From assembly GCA_963931865.1 (NCBI GenBank), contig OZ007518.1, positions 62,001 through 126,000 on the forward strand: DNA of 64,000 bases, written 5' to 3'. Positions within the stretch are counted from its first letter, which is position 1, and each line of letters begins with the position of its first letter. The position numbers and the translations under genes are program-made. Below, piece by piece: positions 37,485 through 49,789 of this stretch. The DNA is from Axinella damicornis. Its lineage: Eukaryota > Porifera > Demospongiae > Axinellida > Axinellidae. The notes under the pieces were generated by a model, which worked only from the letters and a program-made list of their open reading frames with translations, was not told the origin of the DNA and searched no databases.

Positions 37485-38550
37485 ATGTCCCACTTGGCCT
37501 ACCCCAACCTGGCTCGTCTGGACCACTTCCAGGAGCGTGGTCTGAACTACACTGGCGTCATCCTGGACGACTGGGACTCCCCGACGCTGCTCGTCCACCC
37601 CGTTGTCCTGATTTTCCTCCTGCTGACCGCAGGGTGGCCACGACGGGGCTGGCAGAGCTGGTGGCTGGTGCTCAACATCGTCATCATACACCCCATGGAT
37701 TTGTAAGTGGAGAGGCCGGGTGGAGGAGGGTAAGAGCTGTTCACCCACCCCCCACTCCTCTAACACAGCTTTGTCGGAGCGCTGGGTATTGGTCCAAAGT
37801 ACCTGGTGGATGAGTACGCAGTGTACGATGCCCGCTACTGGGCTCTGAAGGACCCCATGGTGACGTGGATCGCCTACCAGGAGCTGTTTATCATGCTGCC
37901 TCTAGAGTACATCTGGTGAGCCCTGGACACAGGGATTACATTCTCTTCCTGAAACGTGGAGAGTCGGGTTCCCATACCCTTGGGTTATAGGGTCTGGCAT
38001 CCAGACCAAATCGAGGGCACCTTGCAGGACACAGTATGAGGGTTTGTGCAGTAGAGGCTAGTGGTCAAGTCATGATCCAGGGTGACCGAGTTCCCTTCCT
38101 CAGGTACTATTCCCTGCAGCAAGGTCACTGGAGTCGCCACTACTGGGCGGTGGTCACGGGCACCTTCCAGCTGATGGGGACCATCTTCTACTTTGGCTGC
38201 GAGTGGAGTGACGGCTTCATCCACCTGCCAGAGACAGTGAGGGTGTGGGGGTGTGGCAGACGGGGTGTGAGAGTAGCATCAGGGAGACATGTATTTTTAC
38301 TAAGTAATAGGATTTTACTCTCTACACACCTGCACATAATGCACACCACACATTAAACCATACATACTAAACACACATACACACGTACACTCAGGACTGG
38401 CCCCCCAAGTTTGATACATATCTCAAACTCAAATACTTCTGGTTCATCTTTGTCTTCCTGAACCTCATCTGGGTGGTGGTCCCCCTGTACCTCTACTACG
38501 AGGCATATGTCCGACTACGACAGCTGGTCGAGAAAGCCAAGTCAGAATGA
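37485..38550 (+). CDS. EBP-like EXPERA-domain sterol isomerase
   Basis: Four exons: 37485-37702, 37769-37915, 38104-38236, 38395-38550; 217 residues (human EBP 230). Hydrophobic segments include HPVVLIFLLLTAGW, LVLNIVII, YWAVVTGTFQLMG and WFIFVFLNLIWVVVP, fitting a 4-5 helix ER membrane protein. Family-typical stretches are EYAVYDARY, a Glu in YQELFIML, EWSDGFIH and the C-terminal FLNLIWVVVP. EBP catalyses the delta8-delta7 shift in sterol synthesis; EBPL is a paralogue without known catalysis. The H-x-x-x-E of human EBP helix 2 appears as HPMDL here, so the Glu is not conserved and isomerase activity is uncertain. First ATG chosen (MSHLAYPNLARLDHF). Confidence 0.88.
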
Positions 38551-39677
38551 CAATTTATAGTACCTCTATTTGTGTTCAGACACTGGAAGTATAGAATGCT
38601 TGCAGGAGCATGCACCGCGCTGTTGGTACATGTACCATTGACAATAGAGAGGTCAGTCTACGTTCAGTGAACACCCAATGCAGAGAATATTCAGCTAGCA
38701 GACGGATGCCAAGAATAACTTGTCCACGCTCTGTCCCATACACTGCCAAATATTATTTAACTTGGACGTTGTGTAACAGTGGCACTGGAAAGCCATGAAT
38801 GGCATTAAAGGTTACTAAGGCATGAACAATTTCCGGTAGTGCTCGAATTCTCAAGCATTATACTCTACAGACCGTTGAGAGTAGAACCAGGAATTTCTAA
38901 AATAGAATGTACCCACACGGTTGAACCCTGCGGCATTTTGATGTTAATGAAATTCATAGATCCTCCTGGATGGGCATCTGGCATGCACCTTGGACCTGAA
39001 GAAAATGGTAGTGATTCACGTTCAAGGATATCCAGCACAAAGGCTGGATTTTAAATTGTTGTAACCGTCTGATCCTGGGGGCTTCTGAGCACGTGATAGT
39101 AACGAAACAAATCACTGACCACACTTTTTGCATTGTAAAATCCATTGTGTGATTGCTGTATAGCTACATGGATAATATTATAGTATATTATCCATGCTGT
39201 ATAGTGCCATGGGATGCGGTACTGGAAGGAGGCAGGGTGTGTGTGCAGGTGTAGGTCAGCTAGCTTCCAGATATCGCCCATAGATGGCCGGGGTCGTGCT
39301 AGTATAGTGCAACTGATTAGCTCTCCATGTTTGCACAGACCATTGCAGCCTTGCCCGGGCCGGCCGGCGCCCTGCATTGTGCTGTTGCAGCCTCGCCCGG
39401 TCGGCTGGCGCCCTGCATTGTGCTGTTGCAGCCTCGCCCGGGCCGGCCGGCGCCCTGCATTGTGCTGTTGCAGCCTCGCCTGGTCCGGCCGGTGCCCTGC
39501 ATTGTGCTGTTGCAGCCTCGCCCGGGCCGGCTGGCGCCCTGCATTGTGCTGTTGCAGTCTCGCCCGGTCCGGCCGGCACCCTGCATTGTGCTGTTCATAT
39601 GTACATGTACATCTAACAGCATCAACCCAAACAATTTGGCATCACTATAGAAAAACCCAACTAGACTCTAGCAAATG
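38551..39677. other. EBP-like / ELOVL6a convergent region, with start of segmental duplication
   Basis: 3' flanks of two convergent genes. From about 38905 (GGTTGAACCCTGCGGCATTT) the sequence matches 43950-44256 and 49633-49790, marking the left end of the duplicated unit that contains ELOVL6. Confidence 0.8.
39345..39594. repeat. 42-bp GC-rich minisatellite, 6 copies
   Basis: Units of GCCCTGCATTGTGCTGTTGC plus AGCCTCGCCCGGGCCGGCCGGC downstream of ELOVL6a. The ELOVL6b copy of this flank has no array, so expansion is later than the duplication. Confidence 0.95.
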
Positions 39678-41771
39678 TCACTTGATGTATCTCTGGTAGA
39701 GGAAGTTCATGAACAAGAGAGCGTAGGAGGCATACATCCCGACGGCAGCTAGAAACAGGTCCTCGCGCACTTCACAGCGCTCGTCTCCCCTCTGGAGGTA
39801 TGATAGGATAGTGATGTAAACACCCATGAACATCTGCAACAACTGAAGAACTGTAATAGTCAGGGCCACTTTGGATGGGATTCGCCAGCCACTGGCCCGA
39901 CAGCCGTAGTAGGTATACATCAGCGAGTGTACTATGAAGTTCATCATCCCAAACCAGTGGGTCACAGCTGGCGGGTCAGCAAGTGAGGCCCACGTGAATA
40001 CGAAGACAGTGATGTGGTGATACCAGTGCAGGAAGGAGAGGGGTGTCTTCCGTAGGACAATGAACACCGTGTCTCCAAGTTCAATAGCTTTGGAGAGGCC
40101 GAACACATAGCCCCAAACTGCCTGGCGAGGAATGTGGATTGCTACTGTGAAGCACGCTGAACTTGATATGCCATCTGTCACAACTGATCTGTGTGGTAGT
40201 GGTGGTGGTTGTGTGTGTGTGTGTGTGGGGGGGGGGGGGGTACCTTGAGTGGTTTATAGGAAATACCACCAGACACTGAATACCCTGCATGCAGCCACTG
40301 ATGAAATGGCTGTTGATTTAGACAAAGAGCCCCAAAACCATGAAAGGACAAGTAGTTGGTGCCTTTGATCTGCCCACACAATAATAGTACAACACCATGC
40401 GATAACAGCTGAGCCGGTGTCATGGGAAAATGGGGACCCCCCAAAATGGGGACCCCGGGTCCCCATATTCCCGGGAATATGGGGACCCGGGTCCCCACTT
40501 TCCTGGGAAAATGGGGACCCCGGGTCCCCATTTTCCCGGGAGTATGGGGACCCCCTCTATGACAGATGGTTAACAGTGGGAAATGGGGAACCAACATTAT
40601 TAGGTTGGAATTCAGACCTATGCAAGGCCTAGTTAATCACTAACCATGCAGATATTATAATACAGCAATCAATTTGTGTAAATTTGTCAATAGTTATAAT
40701 TATAGATGCTCAACCTTATCTTTGATGAGGATTTTCGATAACAAGCTGGTCGCAGCATAGATTCCTTTCCAGATTGCTAGAATGGTCATAGTGAGAGAGA
40801 TCTATAGCTAGCTACTGCAGAATTGAGCATAAAGCCCACTAACTAGCCTCAAGACATTGATCGAGGAGGCCCAGTGAGTGAGAGGCTATTATTAGCGGCT
40901 TGCCGACATAGAAGCCGACATAGAAGAGATCAGCAAACTTTGCACAGATAAATTTGGCACATTGTCTGACTTATATACGCATTACAGCTATCAGGGTATG
41001 TAGCAACCATCGCGAGTGTGAAGGTTAACTAGTCTCAGTACCAGACTATTCGCGCACGGTGGAATATTCCGCCGTGCGCGAATAGTCTGGTACCGAGACT
41101 AAGCGAAGGTGATACGATTAATATGACATTCCATTCCATCCATGCTCTACAGGGACTAATACTTTCGCAGACATGCTTGCAGAGACATCGATGCAAATAA
41201 CAACCAGAGCTAGAGCTCTGTGAGCATTTGATGCAACATAAAACGAAAATGGTGAGGGGGGCCCCATTTTCCCAAAGGGGTCCCCATTTTACCAGGGAAA
41301 ATGGGGACCCGGGGTCCCCATTTTCAGGGGGTCCCCAAAATTTTATGACACCGGGTCAATTAAATCGTCTACGAAAGAACTAGCTGGTTGCAAATTGCAT
41401 AACTACACGCCCACTCGCAGAATTCAAAGGTCACCCACACACGGTCACACCCACGGCTGTACGTACTTGACTAGGCTGGGCGTGAGAGCCCATGCTCCAA
41501 ATAAGCTGAACACGGCCAGTCCAGTGTTCCACAACACCAGTAGCTTACGAAGATCAAACGGTTTTCTATCCCGCATCCATCGCCTCCCTGCAAATATCAG
41601 CAGGAGGTAGACCGCGGAGACGGCAAAGGAGATGTACCACCATTTCGACATCCAGATGGTAGCCTTTGTGATATCGAACCGCGACTCCATGTAATCCATT
41701 ATCGGCACCACCTGTGCCATGCCCACCCTTTGGTGCATCGTAGGTAACTCGCGATGGAGCCAGCGCAACAT
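39678..41771 (-). CDS. ELOVL6: ELOVL6-like very-long-chain fatty acid elongase, copy a
   Basis: Two exons, 41467-41771 and 39678-40188; 271 residues. Condensing enzyme of fatty acid elongation in the ER, using malonyl-CoA. The catalytic histidine box HWYHH is present, with KAIELGDTVFIVLRK before it and MYTYYG after it, as in ELOVL3/6. Several membrane helices are visible (WWYISFAVSAVYLLLIFAG; LGMY region near the end). It differs from copy b at about 25 residues, mostly in exon 2. It ends YQRYIK, so it lacks the lysine-rich ER-retrieval tail of copy b. The intron carries a 941-bp transposon. Confidence 0.93.
40414..41354. mobile_element. 941-bp inverted-repeat element in ELOVL6a intron
   Basis: Ends CCGGTGTCAT and ATGACACCGG, with subterminal tandem palindromes of the GGGGACCCCGGGTCCCC / GGAAAATGGGGACC type on both sides. 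The ELOVL6b intron has the uninterrupted equivalent (CTGAGCCGAAAATTGTCTGC), giving an empty site. It contains a further hairpin at 41030-41101. No transposase, no clear target duplication. Confidence 0.85.
41030..41101. mobile_element. TAGYCTCG-family hairpin element
   Basis: 72 bp, near-perfect hairpin: TAGTCTCAGTACCAGACTAT with its inverse ending GAGACTA; loop around GGAATATTCC. Nested inside the 40414-41354 element. Confidence 0.8.
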
Positions 41772-41949
41772 AGTGAAGTCAGTTTCAGCCTTCGATTTCG
41801 ACTTCTGGGTTCGTCGTCAGCGCGCTGCAGCCTACAGCTCTCGCGCGTTCGGGGTCTGGGAACGAGACTAGATCCGCGGGTGGGGCTGCGCCGGCGCGCG
41901 CGGCCTATATAACCAGTCGCTAAGCAACCAAAAAAGTCATGGTTCAATA

Positions 41950-43815
41950 CACAGCCAAAAATATTCATATCTGATACAGTACTGTTGACTTCCTGTTCTG
42001 GTACAGATGTGTTCGCTGTTGTGTATCGGTACTGCAGCTGCTGCAGATCTGTATCAGATTGTTCTGAACATGCTCATATCAGTTCAGTATAAACCACGAA
42101 ACCTTCAGAATGCGTACGCTGTATCAGAACTGTCACAACAGATGTGTTACAGGTATGTAGATAACTGCAGGTCTGTATCAGATCAGCTATGTGACACCAC
42201 ACCCGTACCCCCAGGGTTGAGTCTGCACGTGACCAGAGAATTTGAATTTTGTGAAGCAAAGTTATGGCCTGCTGTTGTTGGTGCATTGTCTCGAGGCTAG
42301 TTGTGACGGGTCATGTTTGGTGGTGCTGTGTTTGTGAAGTGAGTTTGACTTTAAACTAGACTATATACTGTAATTTGGAAACTGCCAAGCTTAATTAAGC
42401 ATGCTGCTCTTGTTGGAATTATCTGCAGCACAACTGGTGGTGGTGATATCACTTCAGATTCTGAGATGGACATGGAGGTACATCTTTTCACCTTAGTCCA
42501 GCCTCTCCCTCCAGCTTTCTGGGCTATACATGTGATGCAAGCCTCACTGGCTTTTAATCACGTGGTTAGAGATGTAGAGGCTGGAATTTTGTGCTTGTAT
42601 TCATCACCTCAACCACTTTGATACCTCAACTAATAGGACCACTTTGGTGGAGAAATGTGGTCATTTCAAGCCTACCCTCAAGGTATGGAGAGAAATGCTG
42701 TGATGATGAATACTTATAACTATGCCCGGCCCGTGTCACCCTCATCTTTCTCTGCTTCAGGCATATCCAGAGTGATGACTATACTGGCCATTCCCATCGG
42801 AGGTCAGTGTACAGTGGTGAACTTGCACAAGCAATATACAAGTACAAGCACTGCTTGCGCCTCCATGACTGCAAATGTTTCTTTATTTATAAGGGTAGAG
42901 GTGGAGGAACGACCTGATGTACTATGGCTCGATTAGTTTGTATACTCCCTGCCGATAAGGTCTCTCTCTCCCTTGGCAGTCCTGTGCCAAAGATATCCAC
43001 TTCTACATGAAGGTAAGAATATTTTTACTCATGTTTTTTTTTTGCTAGTTTGAAACGTAATTATACATTTCCTTACACTTTTGCCAAACAGGAGCAGATC
43101 AGCATGTCCTTGCCTGCTGAGGTACAGATACTACCCAATATCAAAAGCTGTCTCAAGTGTACTCGAGTGCAACACCTGTGTCTCCGTGGAGTACCAATCT
43201 GGAGCATGAGGACATTGAAGTTGAGAAAGTATGACTGGACAGAGTCTCGTGCCCAAACCCACTAGTGGGGTCTGCATGAGGTTTATTGTTTGACGTGGAT
43301 ATTGGTCCGTCAGGAAGTACATATACTTGAACTTGAAGTTTAGGTAATGGACAGCATGCATATTCAGCACCTGCCATGTCCCTAAATCACCCATTTCCCT
43401 ACTACCTGCTGGACCAATAACCACTTCATTTATTGTTTGAACATAATTATGTATCATTGAATTCCATTTTGTATCTCCTTTGGCCTTTGACTGTCCAATA
43501 ATCTGTTTTCCACGTCAACTTCTTGCTTCTTTTGTCTCAGCAGTGCAATGGAGTAATTTAAATTGGGTTGAAAGGGTTAAATGAAAATGAGATCATTATG
43601 AATCAGATCTGTAGAAAGGCTGACCAGATTCAGAACAGTTTACATATCTGATACAGGTCTGGTTACATTTTGAATCAGAAGCATACTTACATTTTGAATC
43701 AGGTCATTGCCCATATGTTCTGTTGCACTATACGTCTGCGCATCTGTATCAGAATGTAAACAGATCTGTATCAGAACCGGACCGGTTCTGATTCAGAACG
43801 TAGGTTTTTGCTGTG
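41950..43815. mobile_element. 1.87-kb TA-flanked DNA transposon
   Basis: Ends CACAGCCAAAAAT and (inverse) CACAGCAAAAACC, flanked by TA on each side. The sister copy upstream of ELOVL6b reads GGTTCAATAGCAGACC without it, an exact empty site. TA duplication suggests the Tc1/mariner superfamily, but no transposase is recognised. Both ends are crowded with CTGATACAGATCTG-like words. The interior has short AG/GT-bounded segments that look like exons (near 42430-42478, 42763-42802, 42980-43013, 43092-43121), possibly captured host sequence. Confidence 0.85.
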
Positions 43816-43853
43816 TAGCAGACCTTCAGGTTCAATCAACAACTTGGTCAAGG

Positions 43854-43868
43854 ATGGCTCTCAACTAG
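43854..43868 (+). pseudogene. ZMYND12 start-codon stump
   Basis: ATG GCT CTC AAC TAG: the first four codons of ZMYND12 (MALN) followed by a stop, preceded by the same upstream sequence as at 51160-51197 (TTCAATCAACAACTTGGTCA). This is the right end of the duplicated unit carrying ELOVL6a. Confidence 0.85.
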
Positions 43869-44619
43869 TCTATGGGGGGTGATCATGCAGTGTCAAAATG
43901 GGGGTAGTAATCTAGAGGGGGGTGATTTCAAGTTGAGAGGGGGTACCCAGGGGTTGAACCCCCGCGGCATTTTGAAATTCATAGATCCTCCTGGGTGGGC
44001 ATCTGGCAGCTTGGGCCTGAAGAAAATGGCAGTGATTCACGTTCAAGGAGATCCAGCACAAATGCCGGATTTTGACCTATAACCGTCTGATCCAGGGGCT
44101 TCCGAGCACGTGATAGTAACACAACAGATCGCTGGCCACACTTAATTTGCATTGTAAAATTGTGTGAGTGATTGCCATGTATAGTGCCAATGCTGAAGGA
44201 GGCAGGGTACGGTGTGTGTATAGGTGTAGGCCAGATAGCTTGCAGATATCGCCCATCTACAGTCGAACCTCCGAAGAGAGGACACTTTAAATTTGGGAAC
44301 GGGACTTTTGTCCTCTCTTCGGATCCGGAGGTTGTCCCTATCTCGGAGGTTCACCATATTTTGATCTCATATCATCTCTACAATGTATAAAACGATAAGA
44401 GTAATGATTTAAGAGGCTATCATGCATACACGAACGTGTGGACACAGGTGTCACAGGACAGGATGTCCCCCCCTAAAATTGTCCCCCCGGACATGTGGTC
44501 CTAGGAGCAGATGTCCCCCCGGACAGCTGGTCCTAGGACCACCCGTCCCCCTAGGACATATGGTCCTAGGACGAAGTGTCCCCCTTACGGGACCAGCTGT
44601 CCCCCCCAAAATAAATAAT

Positions 44620-47600
44620 GCTCTCATCTGTGGCTGTTCTTCTGTACCGAGCTATTCTACAAGCCCCCTCCCAACAACAACTTTCAGCAGCCAAACAAAA
44701 ACCAGTATACTATAGCTTTGCTGCTCCCCATGAGTCAGGCGCCCAGCAGCTCCCTGCTTGTGAAGAAGTCTGGTGAGCTCTCGCTCCCCCCGCATTGTTC
44801 TTATTAGCGCGGCGCATACGACAGTTCTCTCCAGTAGTCTCACCAGGCCCTCACTGCATCTGCGTGAGTCCAGCTACATGTAAGGACTGCTCTATTAATC
44901 TATGGTCCAGCGTAGCATAGCGCCTGTATTGTCACGAACGTTCGTGACAATACATAGCGCCTGTATTGTCACGAACAGGCCTCTGTCTCAATGTCAGAGG
45001 CCTAAAAGCCAACACTTACTACACCCATCATCTTCTTAGTCAACACGACGTCTTTGCTATCTCCGAGCATTGGCTCCAGTCTTATGAACTGCAATCTCTC
45101 CAAGCTCTCCACCCTGACTTCAAATTTTTATCTTCGGCTCCTCCTGCAGAAGAGGATGCTCTGTACTGCCGACCTAGATATCTTCGTGGTCATGGGGGTG
45201 TAGCAATTGCTTGGAGAAAATCTCTTGATCATCACACAGTAAGCTCGACACCTCCTCCTCCCATCGTGTGGTAGGCATTAAACTCCAAACTCACCCCCGT
45301 CCCATCTGTCTGTTTTCTGTTAACCTACCTACACGCACAGGCTGCACTGATACCTTCAGAGAATCTCTTGACTACATAGACTCCTTAATTAACCTTCTCG
45401 GCTGCGACAGTGATGTGTTCATTCTCGGTGACATTAATGCAGACCCTGGTCCGGGTGGTGGCCCGATGGCTTGTACCCCCGCCAATGAACAGGGTAAAAT
45501 CCTACTGCAGTACTTGAAGAGATGGAATTTTCTATCTGCTCACTTGCACCTCAGTCCGTCCCGTGCAACCTACACTTACGAGATCAGCCCACAGCTCTAT
45601 GTCAACAATCGACCACATTCTCTGCCCATCCCATTTACTCTCATCTGTTCCATCCTGCCATGTTATTGAGGAGGAGCCCTCCAACACTTCGGACCATCTC
45701 CCCTTAACCTGTAAGATAAATGCTGTCTTTCCCAACTCCCCCCTCAGTCACAGAAAACCCAGCACCCCTCCCATCCCAACTGGAGGAAGCTCACAGCGGA
45801 CGAACTGAAGAGAGCTTATACATCTCCATTGGAAGCTAGTTTATCCCACCTACCCTTCCCTTCCCCGTCAGAATATTCCTCCGATCCCCACCTCATTGAT
45901 AAGACTGTCTCCCATTTAATCTCCCTGATGAAGTCAACTGCTGATATAAACATTCCCTCAAAGCGTTTCTATCCCCATCAAACTCCTGAGTGGGATGATG
46001 AGCTCAAACTCGCCCAAAGGGCCGCCAATACGGCTCATAAAACCTGCAGGAATGCTGGTAAACCTAGAGACCCTGCCCACCCTTCCCGGATTAACTACAA
46101 GAATTCAAAGCGGAAGTTTAGAACCAAACTGAGAAACCATCGTAAAAGCTTAAGGGAAATGTTCTTCTCAAAGTTGGACTTGGCAAACACAGACTCCCGG
46201 AAACTATTCAGGGAAATTAGGAACTTCAATGGCCATGGCCCTGAACCCCCCCGAATCATCTCAGTTAACGGCACCACCTTCCAGGGTGATGCCCTCCTTG
46301 AAGGATGGGCCTCCTACTTCGAACAACTTAGTGCTCCCTCCTTCAGCAGTTCGTTTGACTCTGACTTCCAGCAATCAATTAATGATCAGTACCTGGCCCT
46401 TCTTGATTTTGCACTAGGGGACGACATTTCCATCACGGTTGACGAGGTCATGGATGCCATCCACTCCCTTAAACCCCACAAAGCCGCAGGTCCAGATGGG
46501 ATTGACCCGGAACACATCATTCATGCCGGCCCTTTGGCTTGTAACCTCCTCACTGACTTATTCAACGCCATAATCTCCTCTGGCCATATCCCCTCAGTTT
46601 TCCAACTTGGCTTCGTCACTCCAATACCTAAAGACCCCCAAAAAGATCAGACCAACCCATCCAATTACCGGGGTATCTCCCTCCTCTCCAACATCTCCAA
46701 GCTCTTCGAGAAAGTCCTTCTTGCCAAGCTTCAACCTTCCAGCATTTCCCTAAATCCACTGCAAGGTGGCTTCCGTTCAGGTTACAGCCCCACCCACACT
46801 GCTTTTGTCCTGCAAGAAGCCATCCAATCCATCAGGGAAGGCGGGAGGAAAGCATATGTCGCAATGCTGGATGTTAAAAAGGCCTTTGACACAGTCTGGC
46901 ACCAAGGGCTCTTTGTCAAATTGCACCACAAAGGCATCCCTGCCCGTATCTGGCACACCTTAAATAATTGGTACACCTCCACCTCCTCCTCTGTACTTCA
47001 AGGGGGCGACCATTCAAGATCATTCCCTGTGCTGCAAGGTGTACGCCAGGGGGCAATCTTGTCCCCTCTACTCTATTCTATATTCATGGACGACCTCTTA
47101 AATATCTTAGAACGCTCTGGCTATGGTGCAAGAATTGGTCAAGTCTTCTGTGGTGCCCCAATGTATGCTGATGATCTCGCACTGGTGGCCAGTTCCCCCG
47201 AGGAGTTACAAGCTATGCTGGACATTGTTTCACACTATGCCTCCCAGTGGCGTTACCAACTCAACAACTCCAAATCTGTAATCCTCGTTTTAGGCGAATC
47301 ACCCCGATCCAGATCCCTTGCGTGTTCCAACAGGCAGTGGATACTAGCCGGCCAACAGCTCAAGGAAGTTGATGAACATCACCACCTCGGAGTCCTGCGC
47401 TCTGTCCATCACTCCACATCGGCTCGCACCTCTGAGCGTTGTGCTGCTGGACGTAGCGCCTTTTATGCCTTGAATGCAGTTGGCTCCAGATTTGGCTGCT
47501 TGCACCCTGTCACCTCCCACAGACTTTATTCCACACTCTCCCTCCCTATCCTGCTGTATGGTTGTGAGCTCTGGTCTCTAACCAAAACAGAGTTACTCAT

Positions 47601-48485
47601 GCTGGAACGTGTCCATCGGAAGATACTAAGAACTATTCAAGGCCTCCCTGTCAGATGCCCTAGCGTTGCTCTAACCAACCTCCTAGGCTCCAGGGACATA
47701 TCCTCATTCATTTCCCAGAAGCAACTCTCTTTCATCAACTCCATCTCATCCATGTCTACCGACCTCCCCAGGCAGATCCTTGAACAACGGCTGTCAGCCC
47801 CTCTACTCTCAGGGATTATCCCTCTGTGGAGCCAACTTCTGGACAGCCTCCACCTCCCATCCCTTGAGCAACTCCTGAACAACCCAAGAAGTAAAACATC
47901 CTGGAAGAACTCCACCAAACGACTCCTCAACATCAACCACTACATCGAGCTCATCGAGGGGTGCCCAGATTGTCCAATAGCAACCTCCCCCGCGGTAAAC
48001 CCTCCCATCATTGGTTTTCCACCCTTCATGATCGGCATGCCACCTCCAAAGCCAACTTTCGTGTGAGATTGCTGGTTGGCTGTGACGGTCTGGAGGCTGA
48101 CGCCTCGAGGTTCCGTCGGAGGCTGAACGGCGCTCTTCCTGGCGATCCCATCTGCAAATTATGCCGCACTGAACCCGAGGACTCAGCCCACTTCATCTTA
48201 CGTTGTCCATCCCTCTCTGCTCGTCGCCTCGAATTACTTTCAGACGCTCCAGCCCACGTTAAGCAACTACTCCCAGACATGGTGCGGGACCCGGACCGTT
48301 TTATTGACGTCATGCTGGGCTGTGTATATGGATCAAGGACCGCTCAACACAAGTTTTCATCATCGATTTCCTTGACCAACTTCGTGCGTTCCGCAACTCT
48401 CTCCTGCTCCAGTCTGACCCTATTTAGCCCAACTTGGGATACTCTCCTAGAAAGGAGGATACAAAGAAGAAGAAGAAGAAGAAGC
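44620..48485 (+). mobile_element. LINE (non-LTR retrotransposon), frame-disrupted
   Basis: An endonuclease region (SEHWL, ILGDINADPG, SDHLPL) is spread over three frames at 44966-45808. A 745-codon reverse transcriptase frame (45829-48066) has AAGPDGIDP, GGFRSGYSPTHTA, LDVKKAFDTVWH, VRQGAILSPLLYS and the catalytic YADD. A C-terminal zinc-knuckle-like CKLCRTEPEDSAHFILRC lies in another frame (to 48527). The 3' tail is (AAG)n. At least three frame breaks make it inactive. APE-type endonuclease order places it among CR1/L2/Jockey/I-like LINEs; the clade is not resolved. Confidence 0.9.
44925..44954. repeat. Perfect 30-bp palindrome at LINE 5' region
   Basis: TGTATTGTCACGAAC joined to its exact inverse, then the half-site is repeated (TGTATTGTCACGAACAGGCC) just before the endonuclease reading frame. 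Confidence 0.9.
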
Positions 48486-48664
48486 AATAGCATTTTTGAC
48501 GAACAGTGCAGCGTGCACTTGCACTGACTATAAACTTGCTGATTCCTTCCTAGAAGAACTGCTTGGGTATCAACTGCACTGATGGCTCCAAAGTTGTCAA
48601 GTTGGTCTCTGACTGTGACGATCTAATTCTCCGCTAGCTTCGGGGGGGACATCCTGTCCTGACG

Positions 48665-49293
48665 TAGTCTCGCGTGGCCCAGACCCTTCGCGCGGCGATT
48701 AGTGGGCGGGGCGGGAGGAGGGGAGGAGGGAAGAAGGGTCTGGTGACTCTGAACAGGATGTTGTTGGCTCTGCCGGAATGCTGGTAGAACCAACCAGATT
48801 GAAGCAGCATGTAATTTGTGGCACGATTTCCGCTTTGAGCGCGTGACCAGATTTAGTTGACATGGCCGAGAAGATTCAAGACTGCCTCCTTAGCAGCTTC
48901 ACAGCTAGGCTACACGCAGTTGATGTCCAAACAAAGCGAAGATAATTTGCGTGCGATACAGACGTCTCCGTGAGTCTCCACACAGGTTCTGGAATGTCTC
49001 ACTGTTAGGTCTCCTTCGCGTACTACTCTTCAGCAAGTCTTTGAGGCAGACGGTACAGCGTTCTTCCTTGATAGCCATGGCTCAAGCTGTGTGCTCGATT
49101 AACTAGCTACTAGTATAGTATACTTGAGGTAAGTTACGTGCAATGTTACATTTACGGAAGATTATTTCAATAATTACATTCCATTTTGCAACGGCATCTT
49201 GTTCAGAGTCACCAGACCCTTCTTCCTCCCTCCCCTCCCCTTTCGCCCCGCCCCACTAATCGCCGCGGGAAGGGTCTGGGCCACGCGAGACTA
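48665..49293. mobile_element. TAGYCTCG-family MITE, 9-bp target duplication
   Basis: 629 bp with ~105-bp inverted ends starting TAGTCTCGCGTGGCCCAGAC. Flanked by GTCCTGACG at 48656-48664 and 49294-49302. Interior without coding potential. Confidence 0.9.
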
Positions 49294-49789
49294 GTCCTGA
49301 CGGGGGACATCTGGTCCTAGGACCATGCGTCCGGGGGGACATCTGGTCCTGGGGGACAGCTGGTCCTCCCACAACGTGAACCTACCAAAGTACGCGGTTT
49401 GTCTATTTTTAGGGTGTGGTTTCCTATAGCTTGGTGTCCGTTATTTAGAGGTTATAAAGTGCAGTATTAGGGAGCGTGGATCTTGTCCGCTGTCCGGAAT
49501 CCAGAAGCGTCCGCTTCTCGGAGGTTGCTTAAGTATTACAACTATGGTAATTTCAATCCGTAACACGGACTGTGTCCGCTGTAGGGAGGTTGTCCGCTTC
49601 TCGGAGGGTCCGTTAACGGAGGTTCGACTGCAGATGGGTGGGGTCGTGCTAGTATAGTACAACCAATTAGCCCTCCAGGCTTGCACAGACCATGCATTGC
49701 ATGCAGCCTCCCACTGCATTTGTAGATCTATCAGCATCAACTCAACCATCACTATAGAAAAAGTGAAAACCCAACTAGACTAGCAAATG

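Larger units (their letters stand above)
44260..49630. mobile_element. Composite pogo/Tigger-like element with nested insertions
   Basis: Ends CAGTCGAACCTCCG and CGGAGGTTCGACTG, with TA on the left and CA (probably mutated TA) on the right. The equivalent flank of ELOVL6a (GATATCGCCCATAGATGG) lacks it. Subterminal CGGAGGTT motifs recur at both ends. Inside are clusters of TGGTCCTAGGACC and GGGGGACA words (44461-44607 and 49303-49373), a LINE, and a MITE, giving a nested structure. No transposase is seen. Confidence 0.8.

Noticed and set aside
42007..42300. 97-codon ORF in the TA-flanked transposon
   Set aside because: No recognisable domain or splice context; the gene-like signals in that element are elsewhere.
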